64,000 bases of DNA, from positions 1,426,001 through 1,490,000 of the forward strand of contig NZ_JACIET010000001.1 of the NCBI RefSeq assembly GCF_014197015.1. The letters are read 5' to 3'. The position numbers and the translations under genes were made by a program. The notes beneath the pieces were generated by a model that was not told where the DNA came from, did not search any database, and saw only the letters and a list, made by a program, of their open reading frames with translations. Positions 16,322 through 27,559 of this stretch are shown here, piece after piece. The number at the start of each line of letters is the position of its first letter. Position 1 is the stretch's first letter. This DNA is from Niveibacterium umoris. Its GTDB lineage: Bacteria; Pseudomonadota; Gammaproteobacteria; Burkholderiales; Rhodocyclaceae.

Positions 16322-18264
16322 ACCCGCCACGTCCGCTTGACCGACGCACCGGCATCTGGGTTTTGGCCACCGTCGCCCTGACGCAGATTCCGTTGCTGTT
16401 CCGGCTCGCTCCAGAAGTCGGACTGGTCGCCGCAATTCCCATGCTGTGGCAAGCATGGCGCCTGCGTTCAGCCGCGTTGGGGCGCCCCCCGCACTTCATC
16501 ATCCTGATCTTGTTGGCTGCAATGAGCGTTGCAACCACGACTGCGCACTACGGCACGATATTCGGGCGCACTCCCGGCCTGGCGTTGATCGCAATGTTGC
16601 TTGGCCTGAAAGTGCTCGAGTCACGCAACAGGCGCGACGCTCACGTCAGCGTGCAACTGTGTTTTTTCCTGCAATTGGGCTACTTCCTCATCGAACAGAG
16701 TGCCCTTACCGCGGCGAGTGCCAGTGTGGCTTGCGCCATTGCGGTGACAACCTTGCTTCGCATCGAACAGCCGGAACTCGGAACGAAGGCGTCGGCAGCC
16801 GCCAGCCTGAAGCTCATCGGTATCGCGATACCGCTGGCGGTCGTGTTGTTCGTCCTGTTTCCACGCCTCGATTCACCGCTCTGGGGTCTTCCAACCGACG
16901 GCAGAGAGAGCACCACTGGCATGTCCGATCACATGCGCGCCGGGTCTATTGCCAATCTATCGCTGTCCGGTGAAATCGCGTTCAGGGTGGAATTCTCCGG
17001 GGCTGTGCCCGAGCCAGCCGCGCGCTACTTCCGCGGCCCCGTCATGAGTGCATTCGATGGTCAGGAATGGCGTGTCGGCCCCTCCGGACCGCCGTCTGAA
17101 CCGCCACAGGGAGGCAAGCCGACCGACTACGTGATCACGATGGAGCCCAACGAAAATCGTTGGCTGTTCGCACTCGAACATGCCCTGCCCGCCGCCGGCC
17201 AAACCCTATCTAGCGCAAACGTATTGCTCGCGGCGGCGCCGATCAGGAGCCGCCTTAGGGTCAGCTTATCGAGCCGCATTGGATCCCGCATCGGACAAGA
17301 CACCAGCGATGCGCTTGCGGCGTTCAATCTCACATTGCCAAAGGGCACCAACCCCCGCATGGCTGCCTTGGGCGCCGACCTGCGCAATCGTCTCCCTGAC
17401 CCGGCTGCCCGAGTCGAAGAAGGCTTGCGCCTGCTGCGCGTGGGCCAGTTCGTATACACCCTGGAACCGCCGACGCTGGGCGCCGATTCCGCGGACGAGT
17501 TCTTCTTTGACTCGAAGCGCGGTTTCTGCGAGCACTTTGCCAATGCTTTCGCAGTGCTGATGCGCGCTGCGGGTGTGCCCACACGGGTCGTGGGCGGCTA
17601 CCAGGGTGGCGAAATCAACCCGGTCGACGGGACTCTGATCGTCCGACAGTCCGACGCCCACGCCTGGACCGAGGTCTGGCTCGCCAATCGCGGCTGGGTT
17701 CGGGTGGACCCGACCGCAGCCGCGGCGCCGCGCCGAATCGACGGCGGCGTGACCGCATCCTTGCCCGCCAGCGAGCCAATTCCCCGCCTCGTCCGTGTCG
17801 ACGCAGCCTGGTTGCGCGCACTGCGCGACCGCGCCGAAGCGCTCTCCCACGCATGGAACACCTGGTTCCTTGGCTACAACGCGCAACGCCAACGTGACTT
17901 CATCACCCAACTCGGGTTTGACCCGGACTGGCGCACGCTCACTCTGTTGCTAGCCGCGAGTGCGGCTGCATGGCAGGCGGTGGTCTGGGCTGCGATGTTC
18001 CGGCGCCGCAGCGCATTGACACCTGCCGAGCGCGAATGGACAAGACTGCTGCGAACGCTCGCGCGCAAGGGGCTTTCCCCTGCGCCGAGCGAAGGTCCGA
18101 TTGCCTTCGCGGCACGAGCAGGTACCATTCATCCGGAATGGCGCGACGCGCTCGACGCCTTCGCCAAAAGTTACGCCCGCATCACCTACGGACCACCGCA
18201 CGCATCGCCCGCTGTCGAGGCCCTGAGAAACGAAATCTCCGCATGGATCGCTCAAAATTCCTGA
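16318..18264 (+). CDS. Transglutaminase-domain membrane protein (TgpA-like)
   Basis: 648 aa. Like Pseudomonas TgpA: several N-terminal membrane helices (about residues 12-190), a large periplasmic transglutaminase-like domain, one further helix (LTLLLAASAAAWQAVVWAAMF) and a cytoplasmic tail with a DUF4129-like region. The papain-like triad is intact: C404 in RGFCEHFANAF, H448 in SDAHAWTEVW, D464 in RVDPTAA. Start: ATG 16318 inside the DUF58 stop (ATGA). The gene order MoxR-DUF58-TgpA is widely conserved and implies one envelope complex in which the ATPase acts on the membrane partners. Substrate unknown. Confidence 0.9.
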   Translation: MNPPRPLDRRTGIWVLATVALTQIPLLFRLAPEVGLVAAIPMLWQAWRLRSAALGRPPHFIILILLAAMSVATTTAHYGTIFGRTPGLALIAMLLGLKVLESRNRRDAHVSVQLCFFLQLGYFLIEQSALTAASASVACAIAVTTLLRIEQPELGTKASAAASLKLIGIAIPLAVVLFVLFPRLDSPLWGLPTDGRESTTGMSDHMRAGSIANLSLSGEIAFRVEFSGAVPEPAARYFRGPVMSAFDGQEWRVGPSGPPSEPPQGGKPTDYVITMEPNENRWLFALEHALPAAGQTLSSANVLLAAAPIRSRLRVSLSSRIGSRIGQDTSDALAAFNLTLPKGTNPRMAALGADLRNRLPDPAARVEEGLRLLRVGQFVYTLEPPTLGADSADEFFFDSKRGFCEHFANAFAVLMRAAGVPTRVVGGYQGGEINPVDGTLIVRQSDAHAWTEVWLANRGWVRVDPTAAAAPRRIDGGVTASLPASEPIPRLVRVDAAWLRALRDRAEALSHAWNTWFLGYNAQRQRDFITQLGFDPDWRTLTLLLAASAAAWQAVVWAAMFRRRSALTPAEREWTRLLRTLARKGLSPAPSEGPIAFAARAGTIHPEWRDALDAFAKSYARITYGPPHASPAVEALRNEISAWIAQNS

Positions 18265-19277
18265 AGTCGCTCGCCCTCTTCGCCACAGCCCTTGCATGCC
18301 CAGGTTCGAATTGCCAAGCGGCCGCATCGACAACACCCGCCTATGCTGATCGGGCCGAAGGAAAGGCCTTCGCCCAAGAACTGGCGGCGCGCGAAGCACT
18401 TGACGAAGCCGAAATCCTCGCGGCGCTCAGAGACGCGAAATACCTGCCGGCAGTGATACAGGCAATACTTCCGCCCGCGACACCAGCCGCCAAATCGTGG
18501 GTTCGCTACCGTGCGCGATACCTCGACAAGACCCGCATCGCGGGCGGCGTAGCTTTCTGGCGGGCGAATGAAGCGACCTTGAAACGCGCCGAAGCGGAGT
18601 TCGGCGTTCCGGCCGATATCATCGTCGGCATCCTCGGGGTCGAAACCATCTATGGCCGCAACCTCGGCCATTTTCAGACGCTGTCAGCCCTCGCCACGCT
18701 GGCCTTTGACTACCCGCCACGCGCCGCATTGTTCCAGCGCGAACTGGGCGAACTCTTCTTGCTCGCGCGGGACCGCCGTGTTCCCGTGGGCAGCTTTCGC
18801 GGCTCCTATGCCGGTGCGATTGGCCTTCCGCAGTTCCTTCCCAGCAGTATCCGGCGCTATGCGGTCGATTACGATGGTGACGGAGTCATCTCCCTTGACA
18901 CCAGTCCGGCCGACGCGATCGGCAGCGTTGCGAGCTTTCTGAGTCAGCACGGATGGGAAGCCGGGAAGCAGATTGCAATTCCGGCGCGCGTAGCGGACCC
19001 GCAACGCGCCGCCGCTCTCATCGAATCGGGCATCTCACCCAGTTTCCGGCTGGCTGATTTTGAGCGCCTCGGCGTGAGCCCGGATACCCCGGCGGCCGAA
19101 GACAACCGCGCAGCGCTGATCGATCTCGCCTCACCCGAGGCGCCAACCGAGTACTGGCTTGGGTATCAGAACTTCTACGTGATTACCCGCTATAACCGCA
19201 GCAGCTTCTATGCAATGGCCGTGTTCCATCTGGCCACTGCGATCCGCTTGGAGCGCGACCGGGCAAACAACGGCTGA
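18243..19277 (+). CDS. mltB: Lytic murein transglycosylase B
   Basis: Cleaves the glycan strand of peptidoglycan to give 1,6-anhydro ends. 344 aa. A signal peptide (FLKSLALFATALAC) contains a Cys at 19, but the -3 residue is not a good lipobox match, so lipidation is uncertain. The catalytic acid is Glu134 in GILGVETIYGRN, the SLT_2 family signature. Downstream are the family's GAIGLPQFLPSSIRRYAVDYDGD-type segment (read here as SYAGAIGLPQF and PSSIRRYAVDYDGDG) and the NFYVITRYN motif near the end. ATG 18243 lies 22 bases inside tgpA, so it joins the MoxR operon and adds a wall-cutting enzyme to it. Confidence 0.92.
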   Translation: MDRSKFLKSLALFATALACPGSNCQAAASTTPAYADRAEGKAFAQELAAREALDEAEILAALRDAKYLPAVIQAILPPATPAAKSWVRYRARYLDKTRIAGGVAFWRANEATLKRAEAEFGVPADIIVGILGVETIYGRNLGHFQTLSALATLAFDYPPRAALFQRELGELFLLARDRRVPVGSFRGSYAGAIGLPQFLPSSIRRYAVDYDGDGVISLDTSPADAIGSVASFLSQHGWEAGKQIAIPARVADPQRAAALIESGISPSFRLADFERLGVSPDTPAAEDNRAALIDLASPEAPTEYWLGYQNFYVITRYNRSSFYAMAVFHLATAIRLERDRANNG

Positions 19278-19293
19278 GGATTGGCCTGAAGGC

Positions 19294-20232
19294 CTAAAGC
19301 AGAACGTCGCGCGACACGCCGCGACGTTTGAGGATACGTCGTAGCTGGGCGAGCGCTTCGAGCTGAATCTGGCGGACGCGCTCACGGGTGAGCCCCAACT
19401 GCAACGCGAGTTCTTCCAGGGTCTGGACATCGCAATCGTCCAGCCCGTAACGGCGCTGAATCACCATGCGCTGCTTCTCTGAAAGTTGACCGATCCACTG
19501 GCGCACCAAGCTCTCTATCTCGGCGTTCTGCAGCGTCGACTCGGGACCATCCGAAGCCTCATCTGCGAGCGATTCACCGATCGACAGATTGGGATCGATA
19601 TCCAGAGGCGCATCCAGCGACGCCGTGTGTTCGTTCAACGCAAGAATCGCGCGGATGTCTTCAACCGGGCGATCAAGCCGCTGAGCCACATCCTCAGCGG
19701 TTGCACCGCCATGGCTCGATTCGATCGAACGCTGGGCGCGCAAGACCTGGTTAAGTTCCTTTACGACATGGACAGGCAGACGGATCGTGCGCGATTGATT
19801 CATGATCGCGCGCTCGATGTTTTGCCGGATCCACCAAGTGGCGTATGTGGAAAACCGGAATCCCCGTTCCGGATCGAATTTCTCGAGGGCATGGATCAAG
19901 CCGAGGTTGCCCTCTTCCACCAGATCCAGAAGTGGAATGCCGCGATTCAGATAGTGCTTGGCGATGTTCACAACCAGTCGAAGGTTGTGTTCGATCATCT
20001 TCTGCCGCGCGGAAAAATCACCAAGACGCACACGGCGCGCAAGGCTCACCTCTTCGTCCGCAGTCAGCAGCGGATTCGCGCCAATTTCATTGAGGTAAAT
20101 CTGGGTGACGTCGTTGAGAAACTCGTTCTCGGGCGGAGCCTGAACCGGCTCAGCGCCAAACGCCTCGATCTCCGGTGGAAGATCCGGTTCCTTTTCGTCT
20201 TCGTCGTCGAAAAAGGCTGCCGGATCGTACAT
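19294..20232 (-). CDS. rpoS: RNA polymerase sigma factor RpoS (sigma-38)
   Basis: General stress and stationary-phase sigma factor. 312 aa. Region 1.2/2 begins [11 protein letters not shown]; region 2 has the core-binding and -10-recognition helices ([36 protein letters not shown]). Region 3 contains [11 protein letters not shown], and region 4.2 has the -35 helix-turn-helix [19 protein letters not shown]. Size, lack of a region 1.1 and the nlpD neighbour identify RpoS rather than RpoD or RpoH. Start ATG has AGGG six bases upstream, 9 bases after nlpD. As in Gammaproteobacteria, the main promoter is probably inside nlpD. It converges with mltB with only 16 bases between, which contain GGCCT-GA-AGGCC. 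Confidence 0.96.
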   Translation of the reverse strand: MYDPAAFFDDEDEKEPDLPPEIEAFGAEPVQAPPENEFLNDVTQIYLNEIGANPLLTADEEVSLARRVRLGDFSARQKMIEHNLRLVVNIAKHYLNRGIPLLDLVEEGNLGLIHALEKFDPERGFRFSTYATWWIRQNIERAIMNQSRTIRLPVHVVKELNQVLRAQRSIESSHGGATAEDVAQRLDRPVEDIRAILALNEHTASLDAPLDIDPNLSIGESLADEASDGPESTLQNAEIESLVRQWIGQLSEKQRMVIQRRYGLDDCDVQTLEELALQLGLTRERVRQIQLEALAQLRRILKRRGVSRDVLL

Positions 20233-20241
20233 ATCCCACCC

Positions 20242-21240
20242 TTAGCGTTTCGGAAGGTACTTCAGAGGATCAACAGGCTTACCCTGACGCCGGATCTCGA
20301 AATGGAGCTTCGCGCGATCCGCATCACTATCACCCAGCGCCGCGATCTCCTGCCCCTTCTTCACCGACTGCCCCTCTTTCACCAGAATTTTCTGGTTGTG
20401 GGCGTAAGCGCTCAGGAAAGTCGCGTTGTGCTTGATGATGACGAGATTTCCATAGCCGCGCAAGCCGGATCCGACATAGACGATTTTTCCCGTTGCTGCT
20501 GCCACGACTGGCTCACCGATCTGACCACCGATGTCCACGCCCTTGTTCGTGGCATCGTTGAATCCGCTGAGAATCTTGCCCGAGGCAGGCCAAGTCCAGT
20601 CGAAATCGTCGTCGCCTTTAGGCTCCGTGCTCGCGGATCTTGCGTCAGCGACGGCATCCTTCTTGGCGGTATCGGCTGGCTTTGTTTCTACAGGGGCGGC
20701 TACCGCTGCGGCGCCCACGCCCTTCGCAGCTCTCGCGGCTTCATCTGCCTTCACGGCGGCAGCCAGGGCCTGATCGGAATACGCAACCTTGCCGCCCTTG
20801 GGGTCGCGACGCAGGGTTTCGTCAGCCTTCACGGCGGAAGCGGTCGTACCCACGCCATTCTTCGCATCGATCGGTTTGACCTCAACAGCCGGGGCAGTAA
20901 CACCCTTGGGGGTCAAGCCATCGACGGGCTTGACGCGAAGCTCTTGACCGACAAGGATCAGATTCGGATTCTCAATGCTGTTCCAGTTGGCAATGTCGCG
21001 CCAATCCTGGCCATGCTCGAGCGCGATGCTGATCAGCGTGTCACCACGCTTGACGATGTAATACCCTGGCTTTGCAACCGCCGGAGCAGACTCGGCTGAC
21101 GGTGTTTGCGTCTGTGCGGAAGAACGCGTTGAGGGAACACGGTCTTCGACCGGCGCACGACCGGTGCTTGAGCATGCGGCGAGAAATGCAACTAGGGTCA
21201 GACTGAAAAGGGCCCCAAACCGGGGGAAATTCGGTTTCAT
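20242..21240 (-). CDS. nlpD: NlpD-type lipoprotein, LysM plus degenerate LytM domain
   Basis: Outer-membrane lipoprotein that activates cell-wall amidases during division rather than cutting peptidoglycan itself. 332 aa. Lipobox FLAAC with Cys23; LysM at about 60-103 ([14 protein letters not shown]); an Ala/Lys-rich linker of ~100 residues; LytM/M23 fold at about 215-330. The zinc site is broken: the first motif reads NKGVDIGG where active enzymes have His before Gly, and the second reads AKLHFE in place of HLHFE. That is the normal state of NlpD. ATG overlaps the pcm stop (ATGA), so translation is coupled, and rpoS follows. Confidence 0.92.
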   Translation of the reverse strand: MKPNFPRFGALFSLTLVAFLAACSSTGRAPVEDRVPSTRSSAQTQTPSAESAPAVAKPGYYIVKRGDTLISIALEHGQDWRDIANWNSIENPNLILVGQELRVKPVDGLTPKGVTAPAVEVKPIDAKNGVGTTASAVKADETLRRDPKGGKVAYSDQALAAAVKADEAARAAKGVGAAAVAAPVETKPADTAKKDAVADARSASTEPKGDDDFDWTWPASGKILSGFNDATNKGVDIGGQIGEPVVAAATGKIVYVGSGLRGYGNLVIIKHNATFLSAYAHNQKILVKEGQSVKKGQEIAALGDSDADRAKLHFEIRRQGKPVDPLKYLPKR

Positions 21241-21896
21241 TCGGTTCCTGGTAACAACGGCACAAAACGGACCGCATCGTATCGCGTTTCTTTGAGTCGA
21301 CCATCGCTCTGACGCTCGACCATCAGCAGTACCTGATCGATGCCACCGAGGGGCAATATCAATCGCCCCAAAGGTGCAAGTTGGTCGAGTAGTGGGCGCG
21401 GCACTGCGGACGTTCCGGCTGCGACAATGATGGTGTCAAAAGGGGCCGCCTCTGGAAGGCCAATACTGCCATCGCCGTATTTCAACCGTAGATTGGGGAC
21501 TCGCAGCGGCCTCAGGTTTTCTTTTGCGCGGTCGAGCAAAGTCTTGATACGTTCAATGGCGTACACGTCCTTGGCCATGCAAGCGAGCACTGCAGCCTGA
21601 TACCCACAGCCAGCGCCGACTTCAAGCGTCTTGCCAAGGTCGCGCCCCTGTGCCAGCAATTCGATCATGCGGGCAACAACGTAGGGTTGGGAAATCGTTT
21701 GCTGGCAACCGAGTGGCAGCGCCGTGTCCTCATACGCCCGACTCGCCAGAGCCTCTTGCACGAAATGGTGACGCGGCACCTGATTCATCGCCGCGAGCAC
21801 GCGGCTATCAGAGATCCCCTGCTCTCGCAGGCGCTCGATCATGCGCGCGCGCGCGCGCACAGCCGAAAACGACGAAGCGTGCGCTCTCTGGGTCAT
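21237..21896 (-). CDS. pcm: Protein-L-isoaspartate (D-aspartate) O-methyltransferase
   Basis: SAM-dependent repair of isoaspartyl residues in aged proteins. 219 aa from the ATG at 21896, which overlaps the surE stop (ATGA); a TTG at 21917 would add seven residues. SAM motif I is [15 protein letters not shown] (family form EIGTGCGYQ). The substrate-binding [14 protein letters not shown] block upstream is diagnostic (family form IGEGQTIS). Later motifs [20 protein letters not shown] and GRLILPLGG complete the fold. Sits in the conserved surE-pcm-nlpD-rpoS cluster of stationary-phase survival genes. The N-terminal coding region contains a 16-base run of GC dinucleotides. Confidence 0.95.
   Translation of the reverse strand: MTQRAHASSFSAVRARARMIERLREQGISDSRVLAAMNQVPRHHFVQEALASRAYEDTALPLGCQQTISQPYVVARMIELLAQGRDLGKTLEVGAGCGYQAAVLACMAKDVYAIERIKTLLDRAKENLRPLRVPNLRLKYGDGSIGLPEAAPFDTIIVAAGTSAVPRPLLDQLAPLGRLILPLGGIDQVLLMVERQSDGRLKETRYDAVRFVPLLPGTE
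21841..21861. repeat. GC dinucleotide run (8 units) within pcm
   Basis: Strict alternating purine-pyrimidine DNA over 21 bases, with (GC)8 at 21843-21858. It encodes the RARARM segment about 20 codons into pcm. Such tracts can form Z-DNA and slip by two bases, which would shift the pcm frame. Confidence 0.85.
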
Positions 21897-22636
21897 GAGG
21901 TGAGACGTGCCTGCCAAGCGCTCAACGACGAATACTGTGTCAGATCCACCTGAAGCGGAGTCACGGAAACGAAACCGCCCGCCACTGCGTGGAAGTCCGT
22001 GCCCTCGCCCGCGTCTTGCGCAGCACCTGCTGCGCCAACCCAGTAGATTGTTTCGCCGCGGGGATTGGACGACTGCACCACCGGCTCGGCCATATGCCGC
22101 TTCCCCAGGCGCGTGACCTTGGTGCCGCGTAGCTCGCTGGCCGGCAGATCCGGAACGTTCACATTCAGCAGAACAGGCGCCAATTCGGTTTGTTTTGCCG
22201 CGACGCGCACAATGTTCAGTGCAACGGCTGCAGCCGTCGCGAAATGGCTTGGTTGTCTGCCGGCGAGCGATACAGCAATCGACGGGATGCCCAACAAGAA
22301 CCCTTCCATCGCGGCCGCCACGGTGCCCGAGTAGATCGTGTCGTCACCCATGTTGGCACCGTGATTGACTCCAGAGACCACCATGTCGGGCCTGAAACCG
22401 AGAAACCCGGTCACGGCAAGGTGTACGCAATCTGTGGGGGTACCGTTGACGAAGTGAAAACCAGACGGCGCACGACGAACCGACAGCGGACGATCAAGCG
22501 TCAACGAGTGGCTCGCACCGCTTCGATCACGTTCGGGAGCAACCACGTAGATTTCGGCGAATTCCTTAAGGGCCTCAGCCAACGCGGCGATGCCCGGGGC
22601 AAAATAGCCGTCGTCGTTACTAAGTAGAATTCGCAT
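21893..22636 (-). CDS. surE: 5'/3'-nucleotidase SurE
   Basis: Metal-dependent nucleotidase that dephosphorylates nucleoside monophosphates and short polyphosphate; supports survival in stationary phase. 247 aa. Metal-binding D8 and D9 in LLSNDDGY, Ser in the SGASHSLTL loop, and Asn in [14 protein letters not shown] followed by YSGTVAAA, all standard SurE motifs. Start ATG at 22636 lies 55 bases downstream of tRNA-Pro, on the same strand. No terminator separates them, so surE may be partly transcribed from the tRNA promoter. It couples to pcm by an ATGA overlap. Confidence 0.95.
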   Translation of the reverse strand: MRILLSNDDGYFAPGIAALAEALKEFAEIYVVAPERDRSGASHSLTLDRPLSVRRAPSGFHFVNGTPTDCVHLAVTGFLGFRPDMVVSGVNHGANMGDDTIYSGTVAAAMEGFLLGIPSIAVSLAGRQPSHFATAAAVALNIVRVAAKQTELAPVLLNVNVPDLPASELRGTKVTRLGKRHMAEPVVQSSNPRGETIYWVGAAGAAQDAGEGTDFHAVAGGFVSVTPLQVDLTQYSSLSAWQARLTS

Positions 22637-22691
22637 GGCCGAGCGCTCTTCGGAATATCAAAATACCAAGGACGCCGGGAGGGGAAGGATT

Positions 22692-22769
<78 letters not shown>

Positions 22770-22779
22770 CACGGCAAAC

Positions 22780-22785
22780 ATTGTA
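22780..22785 (-). promoter_or_regulatory. -10 element of tRNA-Pro
   Basis: TACAAT on the minus strand, 11 bases before the mature tRNA 5' end, in the 45-base gap after the merR-type gene. The -35 hexamer is not obvious. Confidence 0.5.
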
Positions 22786-22813
22786 GCAGAGTTTTGGAGG
22801 ATTGCTGCGGACC

Positions 22814-23194
22814 TTAGCTCCGCAACAAAGAAAGTACGTCCTGCAACTCGCCGCGAATTGCCCCGAACAGCGCTTCCTCACGATCGATGCGTTCAGACGT
22901 TTCACGATCGCGTCCAGCCTGATCATCCAAGCGGTTTCTTGCACCGCTGATCGTAAACCCGTCGCTATAGAGCAAATCCCGAATACGCCGAACGAGCAGC
23001 ACTTCGTGATGCTGGTAATAACGCCGATTGCCTCGGCGTTTAACCGGCTTGAGCTGCGTGAACTCCTGCTCCCAATACCGCAGCACATGTGGTTTGACGC
23101 CACACAACTCGCTGACCTCACCGATCGTGAAGTAGCGTTTTGCTGGAATTGGCGGGAGTTCGACCGTATCAGGCGGCGCGCTGGCTTGCGACAT
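22814..23194 (-). CDS. MerR-family transcriptional regulator
   Basis: 126 aa. N-terminal winged helix-turn-helix: [27 protein letters not shown], the classic MerR opening, with the wing RRGNRRYY and [14 protein letters not shown]. The short C-terminal part is coiled and lacks the cysteines of metal sensors, so the inducer is unknown; this ihfA-linked MerR protein is common in Betaproteobacteria. Start: ATG 23194 (MSQASAPP) is preferred; a GTG at 23209 is possible. Both lie inside the end of ihfA (overlap 26 bases for the ATG), so translation is probably coupled and it belongs to the pheS-pheT-ihfA operon. Confidence 0.88.
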   Translation of the reverse strand: MSQASAPPDTVELPPIPAKRYFTIGEVSELCGVKPHVLRYWEQEFTQLKPVKRRGNRRYYQHHEVLLVRRIRDLLYSDGFTISGARNRLDDQAGRDRETSERIDREEALFGAIRGELQDVLSLLRS

Positions 23195-23492
23195 GGGCTT
23201 CGGATTCACTCAGCAGGTCTACGGCGGCCTTGAGCTTCTGGCTGGCGTGAAATGTCACGACGCGGCGAGCGGTGATCGGGATCTCTTCTCCGGTCTTCGG
23301 ATTTCTACCCGGCCGTTGCGGCTTATCACGCAATTGAAAATTGCCAAATCCCGACAACTTCACCATTTCACCGCGTTCAAGCGCATTACGGATTTCGTCA
23401 AAGAAACCGTCCACCATGTCTTTAGCTTCGCGCTTGTTAAGACCAACCTTCTCGAACAGAAGATCCGCCAACTCGGCTTTTGTTAGCGTCAT
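23169..23492 (-). CDS. ihfA: Integration host factor subunit alpha
   Basis: DNA-bending protein that works as a heterodimer with IhfB, whose gene is at 37042-37323. 107 aa. Starts [20 protein letters not shown] and has [26 protein letters not shown] and the DNA-intercalating arm [16 protein letters not shown], where the conserved Pro lies. ATG 23492 with GAAGG five bases upstream gives the standard N-terminus; TTG/GTG codons up to 23504 are alternatives. It starts 9 bases after the pheT stop, in the same pheST-ihfA order as in E. coli. Confidence 0.96.
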   Translation of the reverse strand: MTLTKAELADLLFEKVGLNKREAKDMVDGFFDEIRNALERGEMVKLSGFGNFQLRDKPQRPGRNPKTGEEIPITARRVVTFHASQKLKAAVDLLSESEAHVASQRAA

Positions 23493-23500
23493 CGACACCT

Positions 23501-25882
23501 TCAACTCCTTAATTGGGCGCCCAACCGCTCACTGGCACGACCAACCAATACCTCGATTGCGGCGTCGACTTCAGCGTCTTCAAGCGTGCGGTCAGTATGT
23601 TGGAAGCGTATCCGGAAGGCAACACTCTTGCGGTCCGGTTCTATACCTTTTCCGTGGTAAACATCAAACAGTTCAATGGCCTGCACGATCGGGAGTGCTG
23701 CCATCCGAAGCTCGTCAAGCAGCGCCCCACTCGCCACCGATGCCGGGACAACCAACGCCAGATCACGCACCATCGGGGGGAACTTCGAGGGCGCCTCAAA
23801 CACGGGAACTGGACGCGAGACCGCTTCGTCGAGATCAATCTCGAAGACAACCGGAGCCGACACAAGGTCGTAGCGTTGAACCCAGTTCGGATGAATCTCC
23901 CCGATGTAGCCAATCACGCGATCATCGCATCGAACTTCGGCAGCGCGCCCAGGATGGAGCGCGGGATGTGAGATACGGGCAAACGCCAGAGCCCGCCCGT
24001 CGAACAGGGCCTCAAGATCAGCTTTGAGGTCAAAGAAATCGACTTTGCGGCTCGCCTGACCCCACTGCTCCGCGTCTGCAGGCCCCCACGCGAGCGCCGC
24101 AATGCGATGTGGCTGACGATAACCCACTACCGGTTGCGCCTCAGGGTCCTTGATGAAACAACGTCCGATCTCGAATATACGGACGCGACTGGATCGTCGG
24201 CGCTGATTCGCCGTCAGCGTACCGACCAGTCCTCCAAGCAGGCTGGAGCGCATCACCGAAAGGTGGCTGGCGATCGGGTTGGCGAGCCTTATCGGATCGG
24301 CGTTGGCGGAGAAATCGCGTTCCCAGGCTTCTTCTACGAAGGCGTAATTGATCACCTCCTGGAAATCCCGGGCGGCTAGCAAGCGCCTTAGTGCGGCCGC
24401 GCTGCGACGGGACTCCGGTAAGGGCAACATGCCAAGCATCCCTACCGGCGACTTTTCCGGTATCGCCTCGTAACCGTGCAGGCGAGCGATCTCTTCGATC
24501 AGATCCTCTTCAATTTGAAGGTCAAACCGATAGGACGGCGGCACGATTTCGACGCTCGACCCTACTGCAGTCACATCCGACGTTAGACGCCCGAGGATTT
24601 CGGCAATTTGGGCAGCGCTGAAATCGACGCCGATCACCTGCGATGCGCGTGCCACGCGCACCGAAACTGGCAGCCGTGAGGGCAGCGCATCGTCAGCGAC
24701 TTGCTCAATCGTCGGCCCAGCCTCACCACCGCAGATTCCCAGGATCAACTCGGTGGCGCGTTCGATTGCTTGCCGTTGCAACGTAAAATCGACACCGCGT
24801 TCAAATCGGTGCGACGCATCGGATGTGAAGCCGTATGCGCGTGCGCGCCCCACGATGGCGTCAGGCTGGAAGAACGCGCTCTCAAGAAACACATGAGAGG
24901 TGGCATCCGTTACGCCACTGGCTTCGCCGCCCATTACACCTGCGAGCGCGAGGGGACCGTTTTCGTCAGCAATCAGGAGCGTCTTGGGATTCGGCGTAAG
25001 TTCTTGCCCATTCAGCAAAACGATTCTGTCTCCGGAATGGCTCCATCTGACATGAATATCCCCCGACAGCCTCTCGTTGTCGAAGGCGTGCAGCGGTTGG
25101 CCGAGTTCGAGCATTACATAGTTGGTGACGTCGACTACGGCGCCGATCGAACGGATCCCACAACGCTCAAGTCGCTGCTTCATCCAGTCAGGCGCCTGCT
25201 TCGTAGGATCGACGTTTCGCAACACCCGCCCGAGGTAACGAGGGCAACCGTCCGGCGCATCCAGTAAGACTTCGCGCTTTTCTGTATGGGTTGCGGAGAC
25301 ATCGCGCACGGCTGGCGCACTGAACGGGACACCCGTCAACGCAGCCACTTCGCGCGCGACACCCAGAAGGCTCAGACAATCGGGACGATTCGGCGTCAGT
25401 TTGATAGTGAAAACGGTGTCGTCAAGCGACAGCGCAGTACGAATATCTTGGCCCACCACGAAATCGTCAGGCAGCGCCAGCAATCCGGCGTTTTCATCTG
25501 AGATCCCAAGTTCCCGCGCGGAACAGAGCATCCCGAAAGACTCGACGCCACGCAGTTTTGCGGCCTTGATTTCGAAATCGCCGGGAAGCGTCGCCCCCAC
25601 AAGGGCGCACGGCACTTTCATGCCAGCCGCGGCATTGGGCGCCCCACACACAATCTGCAAAGGCTCAGCCAAACCGGCATCGACCTTGCACACCCGGAGT
25701 CGATCCGCATTGGGATGGGGTTGCGCATCGACGATCTTGCCAACTACGACCCCGCTAAAAGCGGGCGCTACGCCTTTGGCATCTTCGACTTCCAAGCCGG
25801 CCATCGTCAGCAGATGACCCAACGCACTCGAATCGAGGGCAGGATTGACGAAGGTACGTAACCAGTGCTCTGAGAACTGCAT
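23501..25882 (-). CDS. pheT: Phenylalanyl-tRNA synthetase beta subunit
   Basis: 793 aa (E. coli 795). With PheS forms the alpha2-beta2 enzyme that charges tRNA-Phe. Domain order: N-terminal tRNA-binding OB domain (about 40-150, with [20 protein letters not shown]), B3/B4 editing domain (about 210-385, ending near [12 protein letters not shown]), B5 domain, catalytic-like core, and C-terminal ferredoxin-like anticodon-binding domain ([13 protein letters not shown] onward). Starts 3 bases after the pheS stop. Nothing unusual seen. Confidence 0.97.
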   Translation of the reverse strand: MQFSEHWLRTFVNPALDSSALGHLLTMAGLEVEDAKGVAPAFSGVVVGKIVDAQPHPNADRLRVCKVDAGLAEPLQIVCGAPNAAAGMKVPCALVGATLPGDFEIKAAKLRGVESFGMLCSARELGISDENAGLLALPDDFVVGQDIRTALSLDDTVFTIKLTPNRPDCLSLLGVAREVAALTGVPFSAPAVRDVSATHTEKREVLLDAPDGCPRYLGRVLRNVDPTKQAPDWMKQRLERCGIRSIGAVVDVTNYVMLELGQPLHAFDNERLSGDIHVRWSHSGDRIVLLNGQELTPNPKTLLIADENGPLALAGVMGGEASGVTDATSHVFLESAFFQPDAIVGRARAYGFTSDASHRFERGVDFTLQRQAIERATELILGICGGEAGPTIEQVADDALPSRLPVSVRVARASQVIGVDFSAAQIAEILGRLTSDVTAVGSSVEIVPPSYRFDLQIEEDLIEEIARLHGYEAIPEKSPVGMLGMLPLPESRRSAAALRRLLAARDFQEVINYAFVEEAWERDFSANADPIRLANPIASHLSVMRSSLLGGLVGTLTANQRRRSSRVRIFEIGRCFIKDPEAQPVVGYRQPHRIAALAWGPADAEQWGQASRKVDFFDLKADLEALFDGRALAFARISHPALHPGRAAEVRCDDRVIGYIGEIHPNWVQRYDLVSAPVVFEIDLDEAVSRPVPVFEAPSKFPPMVRDLALVVPASVASGALLDELRMAALPIVQAIELFDVYHGKGIEPDRKSVAFRIRFQHTDRTLEDAEVDAAIEVLVGRASERLGAQLRS

Positions 25883-25885
25883 GAC

Positions 25886-26986
<1,101 letters not shown>

Positions 26987-27346
26987 TTACGCAGCGAGTT
27001 GGGCCTTGGCCTGGTTCGCAATCGCCGCAAAAGCCGGCTTGTCGAACACCGCCAGATCGGCCAGCACCTTGCGATCGATCTCGATCGACGCCTTCTTGAG
27101 GCCGTTCATGAACTTGGAATAGTTCAGACCAACTTCGCGCGCAGCGGCGTTGATACGAGCAATCCAGAGCGCACGAAACTGGCGCTTGCGCTGACGACGG
27201 TCACGATAGGCGTACTGACCCGCCTTCATTACCGCCTGCTTGGCGATGCGATATACGTTCTTGCGACGGCCACGGTACCCCTTGGCTTGGTCGAGAACTT
27301 TCTTATGACGGGCGCGGGCGGTTACACCACGTTTTACGCGAGGCAT
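26987..27346 (-). CDS. rplT: 50S ribosomal protein L20
   Basis: 119 aa, basic. [20 protein letters not shown] at the N-terminus, the long RNA-binding arm ([20 protein letters not shown]), then the globular C-terminal domain ([20 protein letters not shown]). Early 23S assembly protein and, in E. coli, the translational repressor of rpmI-rplT. Follows rpmI after 15 bases. The pheS terminator/attenuator comes next. Confidence 0.98.
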   Translation of the reverse strand: MPRVKRGVTARARHKKVLDQAKGYRGRRKNVYRIAKQAVMKAGQYAYRDRRQRKRQFRALWIARINAAAREVGLNYSKFMNGLKKASIEIDRKVLADLAVFDKPAFAAIANQAKAQLAA

Positions 27347-27361
27347 GACGTTTCTCCTGAA

Positions 27362-27559
27362 TTATGCGTAGGGAAGCATCGACTTGACCTGGGCGACGTC
27401 GGAGGCGTGCACGCCTTCCATGCCGCGCAGCTGGCGCTTGGTCTTGGTCGTCTTCTTGGTCAGGATGTGGCGCTTGAACGCCTGCGAACGCTTGATGCTA
27501 CCGCTCGAGCGCACCTTGAAGCGCTTTTTGGCGCCGCTCTTGGTCTTCATCTTGGGCAT
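27362..27559 (-). CDS. rpmI: 50S ribosomal protein L35
   Basis: 65 aa: [19 protein letters not shown] followed by [16 protein letters not shown], typical of L35. Lies between infC and rplT. The 146-base gap before it can fold into several hairpins and may be the L20-responsive control region. Confidence 0.97.
   Translation of the reverse strand: MPKMKTKSGAKKRFKVRSSGSIKRSQAFKRHILTKKTTKTKRQLRGMEGVHASDVAQVKSMLPYA

Noticed and set aside
19486-21099. 537-codon plus-strand frame opposite rpoS and nlpD
   Set aside because: Spans two conserved genes on the other strand, and its composition is that of an antisense translation.
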